Source: Bifidobacterium aemilianum (GTDB taxonomy: Bacteria > Actinomycetota > Actinomycetes > Actinomycetales > Bifidobacteriaceae). From it: a stretch of 64,000 nucleotides of DNA. The stretch is from positions 124,001-188,000 of the forward strand of contig NZ_PDCG01000003.1 in the NCBI RefSeq assembly GCF_003315635.1, read 5' to 3'. Position 1 is the first letter of the stretch, and the number at the start of each line of letters is the position of its first letter. A program made the translations under genes and the position numbers. Positions 54,471-62,895 of this stretch are shown here, one piece after another. The notes beneath the pieces were generated by a model. It worked only from the letters and a program-made list of their open reading frames with translations, did not search any database and was not told the DNA's origin.

Positions 54471-55862
54471 ATGACCACCACTACCACCATCGAGATGCTC
54501 CCCATCGAGGCCATCACCCCCAACCCGGCCAACCCCCGCACGCAGGTGGGGGACATCACCGAGCTGGCCCTGAGCATCGCCGCCCAAGGCATACAGCAGC
54601 CCCTCCTCGTAACACCCGCGGGCCCCGACGGCACCCACACCCTCGTCATAGGCCACCGACGGCTCGCGGCAGCCAAACAGACCGGACTCGACAAAGTCCC
54701 CTGCACCATCAAAGCCATGGACGACACCCGACAGGCCGAACTCATGATTGTCGAGAACGTGCACCGGGAGAACCTGACCGCCATGGACGAGGCCCAGGGC
54801 TATGCCCGTCTGCTCGACCTCGGCGAGGACACCGACACCATGGCCCGCACCACCGGCAGGAGCGCCACCACCGTACGTCGCCGGCTCAAGATAGCCGCCA
54901 TCAGCCCCGAAGCCCGCAAGGACCTGCCACCCCAACTGAGCTTCGACCAGCTCGAAGCCATCGCCGACTTCGCCGACGACCCTCACACCCAGGACGAGCT
55001 CATCGCCGCCGCCGGCACCGACAACTGGAACATGGCGCTGACCAAGGCGCGCACGACCCGTGAAGCGGCCCAATGGAGCCACACCATCCGGCAGGCCGCC
55101 GACGAGGCGGGCCTGGACATCGTCGAGCTGGAAAAAGGGAACCTCTGGGCCGCACCCGATGATTGGCGCTACATCGAGAAGCTCACCCCAGACCTGCACC
55201 CCGACCCGCAGGAAGCCCTCAGCGCATGGCTGGACCAGCATCCCGGCCAACGGCCCGACGCCGTGGGCATCATCGAATCCGACCGCAGCTGGGTGCTCAG
55301 GGCAATCCTCATGCGGGCCATCACCCCCCAGGAGAAGGAGGAGGCCCAGCGCGCCCACCAGGAGTGGGAAGACGCACGCGCCCGCAGACAAGCCGAACTG
55401 GATGCACTGATGGCCCCGGCCAAAGACCTCGGCCGGACCAGCCGCCAACTACGCATCGAGCACACCCGCCACCTGCTGGGCCTGAAACGACCCCCCAAAA
55501 CCATGGCCGACGCGCTGGGCACCATGACCGTCCTGCGAATCACCCAGGACCAGCATCAGTGGGTCATCGACGACCGGCTGGAGCGGACATGGCGCGACAT
55601 GGCCGGTAAGGACACCCCCATGCCCCAGCCGTTCGGGGACCCCACCCCAAGCCTGTCCGCCTTCGCGCTCTGCCACGCATGGGTCGAGGAAGCCATAAGC
55701 GACACCGCATGGCGGTCAGCGGACGAAATCGACACCCTGCTCGAACCCCTCTACCAAGCCCTGGAAGCCACCGGCTACAAGCCCAGCGACGAGGAACGGG
55801 CCGCGCTCAACGGCTCCCTGCTGGCCGACCACGACCCGGACGAGGACACCGACACCCACTGA
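54471..55862 (+). CDS. parB: ParB/Srx-domain DNA-binding protein
   Basis: A 463-residue ParB-like protein. The N-terminal ParB/sulfiredoxin domain covers about residues 8-95, including ITPNPANPR, QQPLLVTP, VIGHRRLAAAK (the CTP-binding GxRR-type motif) and AELMIVENVHRENL. A helix-turn-helix follows at about 105-150 (RTTGRSATTVRRRLKI). The remaining ~300 residues are rich in Asp, Ala, Arg and Trp and are not recognised. ATG 54471 has GAAAGGAA upstream. No ParA is adjacent, so it may act in element regulation or transfer rather than classic partition. It is preceded and followed by structured DNA duplicated around the next gene. Confidence 0.85.
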   Translation: MTTTTTIEMLPIEAITPNPANPRTQVGDITELALSIAAQGIQQPLLVTPAGPDGTHTLVIGHRRLAAAKQTGLDKVPCTIKAMDDTRQAELMIVENVHRENLTAMDEAQGYARLLDLGEDTDTMARTTGRSATTVRRRLKIAAISPEARKDLPPQLSFDQLEAIADFADDPHTQDELIAAAGTDNWNMALTKARTTREAAQWSHTIRQAADEAGLDIVELEKGNLWAAPDDWRYIEKLTPDLHPDPQEALSAWLDQHPGQRPDAVGIIESDRSWVLRAILMRAITPQEKEEAQRAHQEWEDARARRQAELDALMAPAKDLGRTSRQLRIEHTRHLLGLKRPPKTMADALGTMTVLRITQDQHQWVIDDRLERTWRDMAGKDTPMPQPFGDPTPSLSAFALCHAWVEEAISDTAWRSADEIDTLLEPLYQALEATGYKPSDEERAALNGSLLADHDPDEDTDTH

Positions 55863-55908
55863 CACCACCCCCCCCCCTGCCGAGCCGCAGGAAGGGGGCG
55901 GCCACTGT

Positions 55909-55976
55909 GACGACTCGCGCCACCCCCCCCACAGGGGGGGCGGAATCGTCGTCATCGAACCCCTGCCGGGGTTCGA
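55909..55976 (+). terminator. Double-hairpin trailer, copy 1 (after parB)
   Basis: A C/G-run hairpin about CCACCCC...GGGGGCGG (near 55919-55943), flanked by GACGA/TCGTC, then a perfect hairpin TCGAACCCC-TGCC-GGGGTTCGA (55955-55976). The same arrangement follows the next gene at 56991-57060. Confidence 0.7.
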
Positions 55977-56016
55977 CCCCCACAACCAGGCACACCACCT
56001 ATCCGATCGGACCGAA

Positions 56017-56326
56017 GGAAACGGACATCACGGCTGCGCCGTGACGGCAACCCACCGCCGCCGCACGCCTCCGGCGTGCTGCTGACAGAGGGACTTGAAC
56101 ATGTGTGTTTGCGCCGACACCCTCCACTCTGCCCCGGGCCGCTGCGAGTAAAGCCCCGAGCGTCTCACGGCCACACCCCTTCCACGGCAAGGGGTACAAC
56201 AGACTACCCCTTGCCCCTCCAGGGGAATGTCCGCGATCCACGCGGGGGCTTGACTCTCCGCTTGCTCCCGGGGCGCCATTACGGGCGCCGGCGCAAACAG
56301 TACCGGCCCCAAGGAAAGGAACGCAC
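56017..56326 (+). repeat. Long 5' leader, copy 2 (before the DUF4192-like gene)
   Basis: Homologous to 54167-54470: GGAAACGGACATC at the start, CACGGC-TGC-GCCGTG hairpin, identical GCACGCCTCCGGCGTGC hairpin (56063-56079), AAAGCCCCGAGCGT, CACGCGGGGGCTTGACTCTCCGCTTGC, and AAGGAACGCACATGACC at the end. Confidence 0.7.
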
Positions 56327-56902
56327 ATGACCACCACGAGCACCATCAAGGACACCGACTACAACACCCTGGTCACCTCATTCATGACCGACCCCTGGCT
56401 CGACCAGACCGACGGACAGGACTACATCACCGTCCTGGCCAGAGTCGCCATCGACGGCCACAACACCCAAGACACAGACCCCGCCACACTCACCCGCATG
56501 GCCGCCCTCATCGACTCCCACCTGAGCTACCGGGACACCATCATCCTCAGCGCCGCCGACCCCACCGCCGACAAAACCGTCCTGGAACGCATGGCCTTCC
56601 ACCCCCACCGGCAGGACACCGTGGACCACCTCTGGACCGTGCTTCACGGCCTCCAGGAAGGCACCCAAAAACTCGACCAGACACGAGCCCGCAGAGTCCT
56701 GGACCTGCTCGCCGCCATGGCCGGCCAAGTGGAAGGAGGACCCTCCCTGTACGGCGCCACCGCATACATCCAATGGCTCATGGGCCAGGACAGGCAAGCC
56801 GAACAGACAGCCACCAAGGCAATCAACCTCGACCCCAACTGCACCCTGGCCACCCTCGTCACCCACGCCCTGGAACGGCACATCCACCTCGCCCAGGCAT
56901 GA
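56327..56902 (+). CDS. DUF4192-like hypothetical protein
   Basis: A 191-residue cytoplasmic protein, Thr/Asp/Ala-rich. Its C-terminal part, GATAYIQWLMGQDRQAEQTATKAINLDPNCTLATLV, resembles the tetratricopeptide-like end of DUF4192 proteins found on actinobacterial chromosomes and mobile elements. ATG 56327 follows AAAGGAA. The start MTTTSTIKD echoes MTTTTTIEM of the ParB gene, and both genes share the same leader and trailer, as though one expression cassette had been duplicated with different coding inserts. Role unknown. Confidence 0.65.
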   Translation: MTTTSTIKDTDYNTLVTSFMTDPWLDQTDGQDYITVLARVAIDGHNTQDTDPATLTRMAALIDSHLSYRDTIILSAADPTADKTVLERMAFHPHRQDTVDHLWTVLHGLQEGTQKLDQTRARRVLDLLAAMAGQVEGGPSLYGATAYIQWLMGQDRQAEQTATKAINLDPNCTLATLVTHALERHIHLAQA

Positions 56903-56990
56903 ACGCCAGCCGCCGGCCGACACCAAGCCGACCGGCGGCAAACCGGCACATCCACCCCGGACCCTTGATTCGGGCTGTATGGATTCTGTG

Positions 56991-57060
56991 ATCGACGGCT
57001 CGCGCCACCCCTAAACGGGGTGGAATCGCCGTCTTCGAACCCCTTATGGGGTTCGAAGAC
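56991..57060 (+). terminator. Double-hairpin trailer, copy 2
   Basis: CCACCCC-taaac-GGGGTGG (57005-57023), then a perfect 13-bp hairpin GTCTTCGAACCCC-ttat-GGGGTTCGAAGAC (57031-57060). Same order and flanking words as 55909-55976, with different sequence in the stems but pairing kept. Confidence 0.75.
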
Positions 57061-57130
57061 CACCCCCGGAAAACCATTCCATCTTCCTTTATGACACCGA
57101 CCGCCGCCTGGAATATGGGAGAGGGCCCCT

Positions 57131-57278
57131 TTGCCGGGTCTGAAGGTTTGAGCCGTTCCGACGATAACTGCGCTGCTCCTACGGGCAACCCGGAGCGTCG
57201 CACCACACGACGCACTCGGGTTGCCCTCCGTGTGCTGCTCGCCATCGCTCCACTTGGTCAAACCTGCAGACCCGGCAA
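57131..57278. repeat. Long nested inverted repeat
   Basis: Outer arms 57131-57151 and 57258-57278 are complementary at 20 of 21 positions. Inside lie GGGCAACCCG (57183-57192) paired with CGGGTTGCCC (57217-57226) and GCGTCG (57195-57200) paired with CGACGC (57208-57213). No gene is supported between 56903 and 57496. Confidence 0.75.
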
Positions 57279-57360
57279 GCGGGATCATGCCCTTACCGAA
57301 GAGAGCGGATCATGGTCTCTCAAAAAGCGCGAAACCGGAAATCCCGGAATAGTTCATATA

Positions 57361-57458
57361 GGGGCTACCGCCCCAAACCCCGTCAAGCTGAATCAGCTTG
57401 ACCATTGATACCTCCGGCGGCTGCCGCATGGCCCGAGGGTAAAACACCCTTGGACCAT
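57361..57458. repeat. Four-hairpin repeat element, copy 2
   Basis: GGGGC-TACC-GCCCC, CAAGCTGA-A-TCAGCTTG, CGGC-GGCT-GCCG, and TGGCCCGAGGGT paired with ACCCTTGGACCA (one mismatch). Same order as 52896-53000. The second stem differs from copy 1 by G-to-A on one side and C-to-T on the other, keeping the pair. Confidence 0.8.
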
Positions 57459-57496
57459 TTGCCCCGAATGCTGAACGTCTTGCTTTCCTTCGTGGC

Positions 57497-58528
57497 TCAA
57501 TACCAATTGTGTGATAGCCAAAAGGCCTTGGCCTTGCTTGGGGAACCATAGCGGCTTTGGATGTAGTTCAATCCCCATTTAATCTGCGTGCCCGCGTTCT
57601 CATGCCAATCAGGACCGGCGGAAGCCATTTTGGAGCCTGGCAGGGATTGGGGGATGCCATAGGCGCCTGAGCTCGGGTTCTCCGCATTCCAGCGCCACCC
57701 AGACTCGTGGTTCCAAATCCAGATCAGGTCATCGTAATCTCCATCGTTCCACTCCTTGTATGACTTCATCATCTCCCTGGCAATGGCCTTGGCCTGGTCG
57801 GGTGAGGCGTGGGTGCCATCCCCGTCATAGGACACATCGGCCGTGGTCGAACCCGAGACCGCACACTCCCACATGGCGGGCTGGACACCGCCATCCGAAC
57901 CTGGAGCCGGAGGTGTCGAGCCCCCAGCCCCTGGATGCCAATAGCTCACACCTGCGGGAGGATGGGACACGCTCAGCGTGGTGGTATGAACCTTGCCGAA
58001 GTTGGTGCCACCTTCAGTCAGATGCAACGTGTCACCGTCTATCTGCTCGATCACGGCCACATGCCCATAGGTCGGGTCAGCGATCGCCCCATTGAACACT
58101 GCGCCGGCGGCGAAGCTGATGATGCCGCCCACGGCCGCACCCTGCTGCCAGCCCAACGCCTGTGCGGACGCGCCCCACATGTTGCCGTTGCCCATGTATT
58201 GGGTGATCTCATGTCCCATGCTCTTCTGCCGCATGCACGCCCACCAGGTGCATTGGAAACCAGCGCTGTAGGTGCTGCAATAGGACGTGTACTGAGGCCA
58301 TTTCGCACTGATCTGGCTCATGTTCTGTCCGATCAGCCCGGTCCATTCACCGCTCGCTGCCGAAGCCGGTCCGGTCGCGGAGACCGATGACGATGACCCC
58401 GAGTCGGAGTCCTTGCAGCCTCCGAGAAATGCCAGCACCCCGGCCGGCGTGCAGGCAGAAAGTAGGAGCACCGACAACATGCAGGACAGCGCGACCGCCG
58501 GCTTCAAGCAGTGATGGATGCGCCTCAT
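57497..58528 (-). CDS. Secreted bifunctional cell-wall hydrolase (CHAP + lysozyme-like)
   Basis: A 343-residue secreted or lipoprotein-like protein (hydrophobic N-terminus with LLLSACTPAG, a lipobox-like LSAC near residue 26). The first domain (about 65-200) is a CHAP amidase/endopeptidase: nucleophile Cys in FQCTWWACM, His in GHVAVIE. The second (about 245-340) is a goose-type/transglycosylase-like fold with WIWNHESGWRWNAENPSSGAYGIPQ, whose Glu is the likely acid and GAYG motif is typical. Such enzymes open the wall for transfer machinery in Gram-positive conjugative elements. ATG 58528 overlaps the upstream stop (ATGA), so it belongs to the 59671-57497 operon. Confidence 0.88.
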   Translation of the reverse strand: MRRIHHCLKPAVALSCMLSVLLLSACTPAGVLAFLGGCKDSDSGSSSSVSATGPASAASGEWTGLIGQNMSQISAKWPQYTSYCSTYSAGFQCTWWACMRQKSMGHEITQYMGNGNMWGASAQALGWQQGAAVGGIISFAAGAVFNGAIADPTYGHVAVIEQIDGDTLHLTEGGTNFGKVHTTTLSVSHPPAGVSYWHPGAGGSTPPAPGSDGGVQPAMWECAVSGSTTADVSYDGDGTHASPDQAKAIAREMMKSYKEWNDGDYDDLIWIWNHESGWRWNAENPSSGAYGIPQSLPGSKMASAGPDWHENAGTQIKWGLNYIQSRYGSPSKAKAFWLSHNWY

Positions 58529-59346
58529 TGTGCATCCAACCAAAACGGATTCTGCCCCCCAACCGTGACCTCCACGGTCCTACAGGGACTCTCCCTGGTT
58601 CCGATTCCGGTCGAGGCGAACGAACTGCCCTTGGATTGTTCGAGTGTGGCCGGGCAATACACCGTCACATGCCACACCCCATCATCCATGGGCACCGACA
58701 CCACATCATAGGGACGCGAGACGGTGTTCTGCGGATCCTGGCGCCCATCCAACCTCAAACCCTCCGGGACAGGGAAACGGGTCATGCCCGGCTGCCAATA
58801 GCCGGCGACGGTGATGGCTCCTGACCGGTCCGCGTTCCACTTCCCCTTCTCACATGCTCCATCAGGTAGTTTGCCGATACCACGATAAGCTGAAGCGTCA
58901 CAGGCCATGTCCGGTTTGTACTGGCGTTGCAGCCACCAGTACCTTGGTGCGTCCGGCACCGGATGCTCCATCCCGGCACCATCAGATCCCAACAGACCAA
59001 GCCGGCCCTGGGACCACACCGTGTCCTCCGGGTCGGGATCGAGCAAGGCATCCAAAGTCGATAACGCCGCATCCACCGGACCTGTGCCAGGTGCCGAGCC
59101 GGGCGCCCCATGATCCGGCACCGAAGCAACATGGGGGATGCCGGCATGATCCAATCCCCTCGACTTCGACGGCTTCCCGGACGGTTTCACTACAGGCCCG
59201 ACAGGTCTCACGGGAGAATCGACCGGACTCTCCATGCTGTGAACTATCACAGCCCCCAAAGCGCACACCAGCAAGCCCATAAGCCCCATCAGCGCGACGC
59301 GTTTAAAGGATACGGCCCTCGGTTCCTTACGCTTCCTCCGCATCAT
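58525..59346 (-). CDS. Membrane-anchored hypothetical protein of the transfer region
   Basis: A 273-residue protein with one N-terminal membrane helix (about 16-37) after a very basic start (MMRRKRKEPR), a Pro/Gly/Ser-rich linker (about 40-95) and an extracytoplasmic domain (about 100-273) with Trp-Trp (RYWWLQRQYKP), three Cys and GVWHVTVYCPA. No family recognised. It overlaps both neighbours (20 bases with orf114 upstream, four with the hydrolase downstream), so the three are one operon. A structural role in the envelope channel with the hydrolase is plausible. Confidence 0.75.
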   Translation of the reverse strand: MMRRKRKEPRAVSFKRVALMGLMGLLVCALGAVIVHSMESPVDSPVRPVGPVVKPSGKPSKSRGLDHAGIPHVASVPDHGAPGSAPGTGPVDAALSTLDALLDPDPEDTVWSQGRLGLLGSDGAGMEHPVPDAPRYWWLQRQYKPDMACDASAYRGIGKLPDGACEKGKWNADRSGAITVAGYWQPGMTRFPVPEGLRLDGRQDPQNTVSRPYDVVSVPMDDGVWHVTVYCPATLEQSKGSSFASTGIGTRESPCRTVEVTVGGQNPFWLDAQ

Positions 59347-59671
59347 TCACCTCCAGATGACTCCCCTTGTCGACAGGTTGCCTGGCCGGCGCCGGCGAGG
59401 ACGACGTCCTCGCGCCGTCCTCGCCGCTTGCCATGACCTGTCCGTCAACGATCGCGTCAGCTGTATTCAGCTCCTCGATCGTCACCCCCAAATCCCGTGC
59501 CTGATCGCGCTTGCGCTTCAGCGCTGTCTTGGCATCCGCCAGCCGTCGTTCCATGGATCTCAACGCCAGCCTTGCGGAGGCATACGAATCCAATGCCTCC
59601 TCCTTCTTCTGCCGTTCCTGCCGCAACAGTTTCCTGATACTTGATCTCGTCTGCCTGCTTTCAGGACTCAT
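59327..59671 (-). CDS. Small coiled-coil hypothetical protein
   Basis: A 114-residue hydrophilic protein. Residues ~10-60 form a predicted coiled coil (RKLLRQERQKKEEALDSYASARLALRSMERRLADAKTALKRK), followed by an acidic Ser/Ala-rich tail. AAAGGAAGGGAC precedes ATG 59671. First gene of the minus-strand envelope operon, divergent from the topoisomerase block. Function unknown. Confidence 0.7.
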   Translation of the reverse strand: MSPESRQTRSSIRKLLRQERQKKEEALDSYASARLALRSMERRLADAKTALKRKRDQARDLGVTIEELNTADAIVDGQVMASGEDGARTSSSPAPARQPVDKGSHLEVNDAEEA

Positions 59672-59849
59672 GTCCCTTCCTTTCCTTGATGTCGGAACAC
59701 ACTATCAAGCATGAGGCATAATCGGGCGCCCCGCAGCGGACACCATGACTGGTTTCCGCGCCGCCGGACCTGTCACACAGTCCGCGGCTGGTGGTTCAGA
59801 ACGGCGTGACCATGGGTATGTCCATCAAACAGGAAAGGAACAAGGACAA

Positions 59850-60119
59850 ATGAACATACTCAAGCAACTATGGCACCTAGCGGTCCACATGAACGGGGGC
59901 GTCCAGGTAGTGCTGACAATGGTCCTGATCGCTCTGGCCTTCGGCTGTGAAATCCTCATCAAGCGGATAGAGCTGGCAGGCAAGGACGCATACAACGGCA
60001 AGACCAAGCCGGCGGGATCGGTGAGCATCTGGGCCCTATGGTTCGTGGCCGGTGTGCTGGCGCTCATAGCCATCTTCATCGTTGCGGCCGTCTTCGCGCC
60101 CCTCCTGGGCCTGGCATAG
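59850..60119 (+). CDS. Small membrane protein with two helices (transfer region)
   Basis: An 89-residue protein: short amphipathic start, helix 1 (about 18-36, VQVVLTMVLIALAFGCEIL), a basic loop with NGKTKPAG, and helix 2 (about 58-85). The size and two-helix form resemble TrbC/VirB2-like or other small conjugation membrane proteins, but no diagnostic residue proves that. AAGGACAA is before ATG 59850. It is 66 bases upstream of topB and probably cotranscribed. Confidence 0.6.
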   Translation: MNILKQLWHLAVHMNGGVQVVLTMVLIALAFGCEILIKRIELAGKDAYNGKTKPAGSVSIWALWFVAGVLALIAIFIVAAVFAPLLGLA

Positions 60120-60185
60120 AAGCAAACCGGCAGAGCGCATAAACAGGGGTGGCCAACCTGGCCACCCCTATGGAAAGGAACAACC

Positions 60186-62354
60186 ATGAGACTTGTCATA
60201 GCCGAGAAGCATTCAGTGGCCACCGCGATCGCCAAGGCCCTCGATCCGAACCCCCGGGAACAAGATGGATGCCTCCGCGCGGGCGACACCCTGATCTCCT
60301 GGGCGCAGGGACACCTGGTCGACCTCGCCACCCCCGACCGGTACAAGGACCAACCCTGGAGCGATAAGAAATGGAGCATGGACCAGCTGCCCATCATCCC
60401 CCAACGATGGCAATGGGAGATCTCCGGCGACAAGGGAGCTGACCAACGCTACAGTGACCTGGTCGCTCTCATGCGTCGCCATGACGTGACCGACCTGGTC
60501 AACGCCTGCGACCCCGACCGTGAGGGAGAGGCCATCTTCGCTCGAATCATCACACACGCCGGCATACACAAACCGACCCTGCGACTCTGGGTCGCGTCCC
60601 TTGATGAAGAAGCCATCCGTGAGGCCTGGACACGAATGAAGCCCCTGACCGAATACCAGGGACTGGCGGACTCGGCGGACGCCCGAGCCAAAGCCGACTG
60701 GCTGATAGGCATGAACGCCTCTCGCGCCCACACCATCGCCTACCGGCGTCGTATCAGCATCGGACGTGTCCAGACACCCACACTCGCCCTGGTCGTCGAG
60801 CGGGACCGGCAGATCAGGAACCACGTATCGACCCCCTACTACACGGTCGTGGCACACATGGGGCAATGGACCCTGACCAGCGAACACCTCCCAACCCCAG
60901 ACCAGGCACAACGGATCCTCGACCAGGTCCGGGCATCAGGCATGGTGATAGACAAGGTGGACCGCACACAGGTGAGCACCAAACCGCCAACCCTATACGA
61001 CCTGACCGGACTGCAGAAAGCCATGAACCGTCCACCGTACGGCCTCAGCGCAGCCCAGACACTGGCCGCAATGCAAAAGCTCTACGAAGCCAAGCTGGTG
61101 ACCTATCCCCGCACCGACAGCACATACATCACCCACAACGACCTGGGCGCCGTCAAGGCCTTGGTCGCCGACATGCGCCTCGTCGACGGGATACTCCCCG
61201 GAACGCCAACCGTCGACAGCATCGAGCGCCTGGTCAACGATGCAAAGGTGGCCGGCCACACCGCCATCCTGCCCACACGGCTCCTAAACGCCCGAATCCT
61301 TGCAGACCTGCCCCAGGAGCAGATCCTCGTGGCCAAGGCGGTCGTGCTCAGACTCTGGGAGGCAATCGGCGCGCCGTACATACACGACAGCGTCAAGGTC
61401 ACCGCACACATCAACGGTGTGGACTCCCCAAAGTTCACCGCATCAACGGACACTCCAGTGAGCCTGGGATGGAAGTCCATCAACCCCACGGCAGCAGCCC
61501 AGACAGACGACAACGATGAACAGGATGGAAAGCAAACCGCCACAGGAAGGATTCCGGACGACCTGCGATCCGGTCTGACCCTCCTCACAATCCATGGAGA
61601 CAAAGGCGCTGAAATACGGCAAGGGAAGACGGATCCCCCCAAGCGGTTTACCGAATCCACCCTCCTGGCGGCCATGGAGCATGCCAGCCGATTCGTGGAC
61701 GACAGGAACCTCAAACAAGCCCTCGATGATGACAGCTCCCACTCAGGTGGCATCGGCACCCCCGCCACACGTGCCGACATCATCGAGACGCTGGTGAAGG
61801 GCGGATACCTGCTGAGAACCGGCCGGCAAATCAAGAGCACACAGGACGGAGAGATCCTCGTGGAGGTGGCGGTCCCCGCACTCAAGGAAGTGGTCCTGAC
61901 AGCGAAATGGGAGCAACAGCTCAGCGATATAGAACACAACAAGGTGAGTGAGACCGCATTCCTGGCCGGCATAGAGGACATGTGCCGACGCTTGCCGGAC
62001 CAGGTCAACAGCAGCTTCAGGCCCGAGTATCTGAACCGGGAGAGGACCAGGGAGTCGTTCGGTCCGTGCCCCAGGTGCGGCGCGCCTGTGGTCAAGACCG
62101 GAAGCCTATGGCAATGCTCAACCAACAAGTCACAACGGCAACAGGACGGCTCATGGAAACAGACGGAAGGCTGCGGGTACAAGATATTCGGCACCCTAAG
62201 CGGCAAGACCCTCACCGACAGTGTGATCCGCCAGGTCCTGCAAGGCAAGACGGTCAAGCTTTCAGGATTCCACAGCAAGGAGAAAAACAAGAGCTTCACG
62301 GCCAACTTGGTATCCGACCCACAGCGAGGCATCGCCTTCAAGTTCAGAAAGTAG
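60186..62354 (+). CDS. topB: DNA topoisomerase III (type IA), element-encoded
   Basis: A 722-residue type IA topoisomerase that cuts and passes single strands. Toprim domain at about 1-135 with MRLVIAEKHSVATAIAKAL, NACDPDREGEAIF (acidic metal triad DxDxE region). Active-site Tyr is in VTYPRTDSTYI (near residue 307). The barrel continues with RISIGRVQTPTLALV (near 190) and GIGTPATRADIIETLVKGGYL. The C-terminus carries a zinc-ribbon (CPRCGAPVVKTGSLWQC...GCGYKIFG, about 630-670). AAAGGAA before ATG 60186. TraE-like topoisomerases of this kind are common in conjugative elements. Confidence 0.95.
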   Translation: MRLVIAEKHSVATAIAKALDPNPREQDGCLRAGDTLISWAQGHLVDLATPDRYKDQPWSDKKWSMDQLPIIPQRWQWEISGDKGADQRYSDLVALMRRHDVTDLVNACDPDREGEAIFARIITHAGIHKPTLRLWVASLDEEAIREAWTRMKPLTEYQGLADSADARAKADWLIGMNASRAHTIAYRRRISIGRVQTPTLALVVERDRQIRNHVSTPYYTVVAHMGQWTLTSEHLPTPDQAQRILDQVRASGMVIDKVDRTQVSTKPPTLYDLTGLQKAMNRPPYGLSAAQTLAAMQKLYEAKLVTYPRTDSTYITHNDLGAVKALVADMRLVDGILPGTPTVDSIERLVNDAKVAGHTAILPTRLLNARILADLPQEQILVAKAVVLRLWEAIGAPYIHDSVKVTAHINGVDSPKFTASTDTPVSLGWKSINPTAAAQTDDNDEQDGKQTATGRIPDDLRSGLTLLTIHGDKGAEIRQGKTDPPKRFTESTLLAAMEHASRFVDDRNLKQALDDDSSHSGGIGTPATRADIIETLVKGGYLLRTGRQIKSTQDGEILVEVAVPALKEVVLTAKWEQQLSDIEHNKVSETAFLAGIEDMCRRLPDQVNSSFRPEYLNRERTRESFGPCPRCGAPVVKTGSLWQCSTNKSQRQQDGSWKQTEGCGYKIFGTLSGKTLTDSVIRQVLQGKTVKLSGFHSKEKNKSFTANLVSDPQRGIAFKFRK

Positions 62355-62363
62355 CAGGTGAAC

Positions 62364-62810
62364 ATGTTCTACGACAAATACATACGTGTCCATTGCAATC
62401 AGTCACTGCGCATGGGCCTCATACAGTCGGCCAGGGACCTTGGGGTCAGCCGCTCCCACATCATTCGGCGCGCGCTGATTCCGAAGGAATCAGAACACCT
62501 CTACCAAGGAGACCTGGGGCCGGTGCAGGTCCTGCCCCCACTGACCCCCGAACAAAAGAACGCTACCCTCAGCTTCCTGCTCACAAAGGAAGAACTGGAA
62601 GTCGTGGACCGAGCGGCGTTCAACGCGGGCCTGAGCCGCGCACAATACATCCGACACAGCATCGCCGAACTCATAGAATCCCCTGACCTGGAGTCCGAAG
62701 TCATGCGCGCAACCGACCTTGACCTGCAGAAGATGGCCAGTGACCTGCTGACCGAAATACCGGCACCAGGGGACCAGAAAAACGAACCGTACAAGAACGC
62801 GAGGGCATAG
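62364..62810 (+). CDS. Putative RHH DNA-binding protein (relaxosome accessory?)
   Basis: A 148-residue hydrophilic protein with two similar segments: DKYIRVHCNQSLRMGLIQSARDLGVSRSHIIRRAL and LSFLLTKEELEVVDRAAFNAGLSRAQYIRHSIAEL, each a strand plus two helices like ribbon-helix-helix or MobC-type units. It starts nine bases after topB; ATG 62364 has AGGTGA just upstream (GTG 62358 in frame is an alternative). Its place between topB and mobC supports a role in the transfer initiation complex. No firm family name. Confidence 0.65.
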   Translation: MFYDKYIRVHCNQSLRMGLIQSARDLGVSRSHIIRRALIPKESEHLYQGDLGPVQVLPPLTPEQKNATLSFLLTKEELEVVDRAAFNAGLSRAQYIRHSIAELIESPDLESEVMRATDLDLQKMASDLLTEIPAPGDQKNEPYKNARA

Positions 62811-62884
62811 GCATAGGCATAGGAACAGGCATAGCCATAGAAATGGGAATAGGAATAGCCATGGGAATAGGAATAGCCATACCA
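62811..62884. repeat. Hexanucleotide tandem repeat tract
   Basis: About 12 imperfect units of GGCATA / GGAATA / GCCATA directly after the preceding stop. In one frame it would encode a Gly-Ile/Met-Gly-Ile string, but there is no ribosome site for that frame. Confidence 0.85.
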
Positions 62885-62895
62885 TCCGGTAGGAG

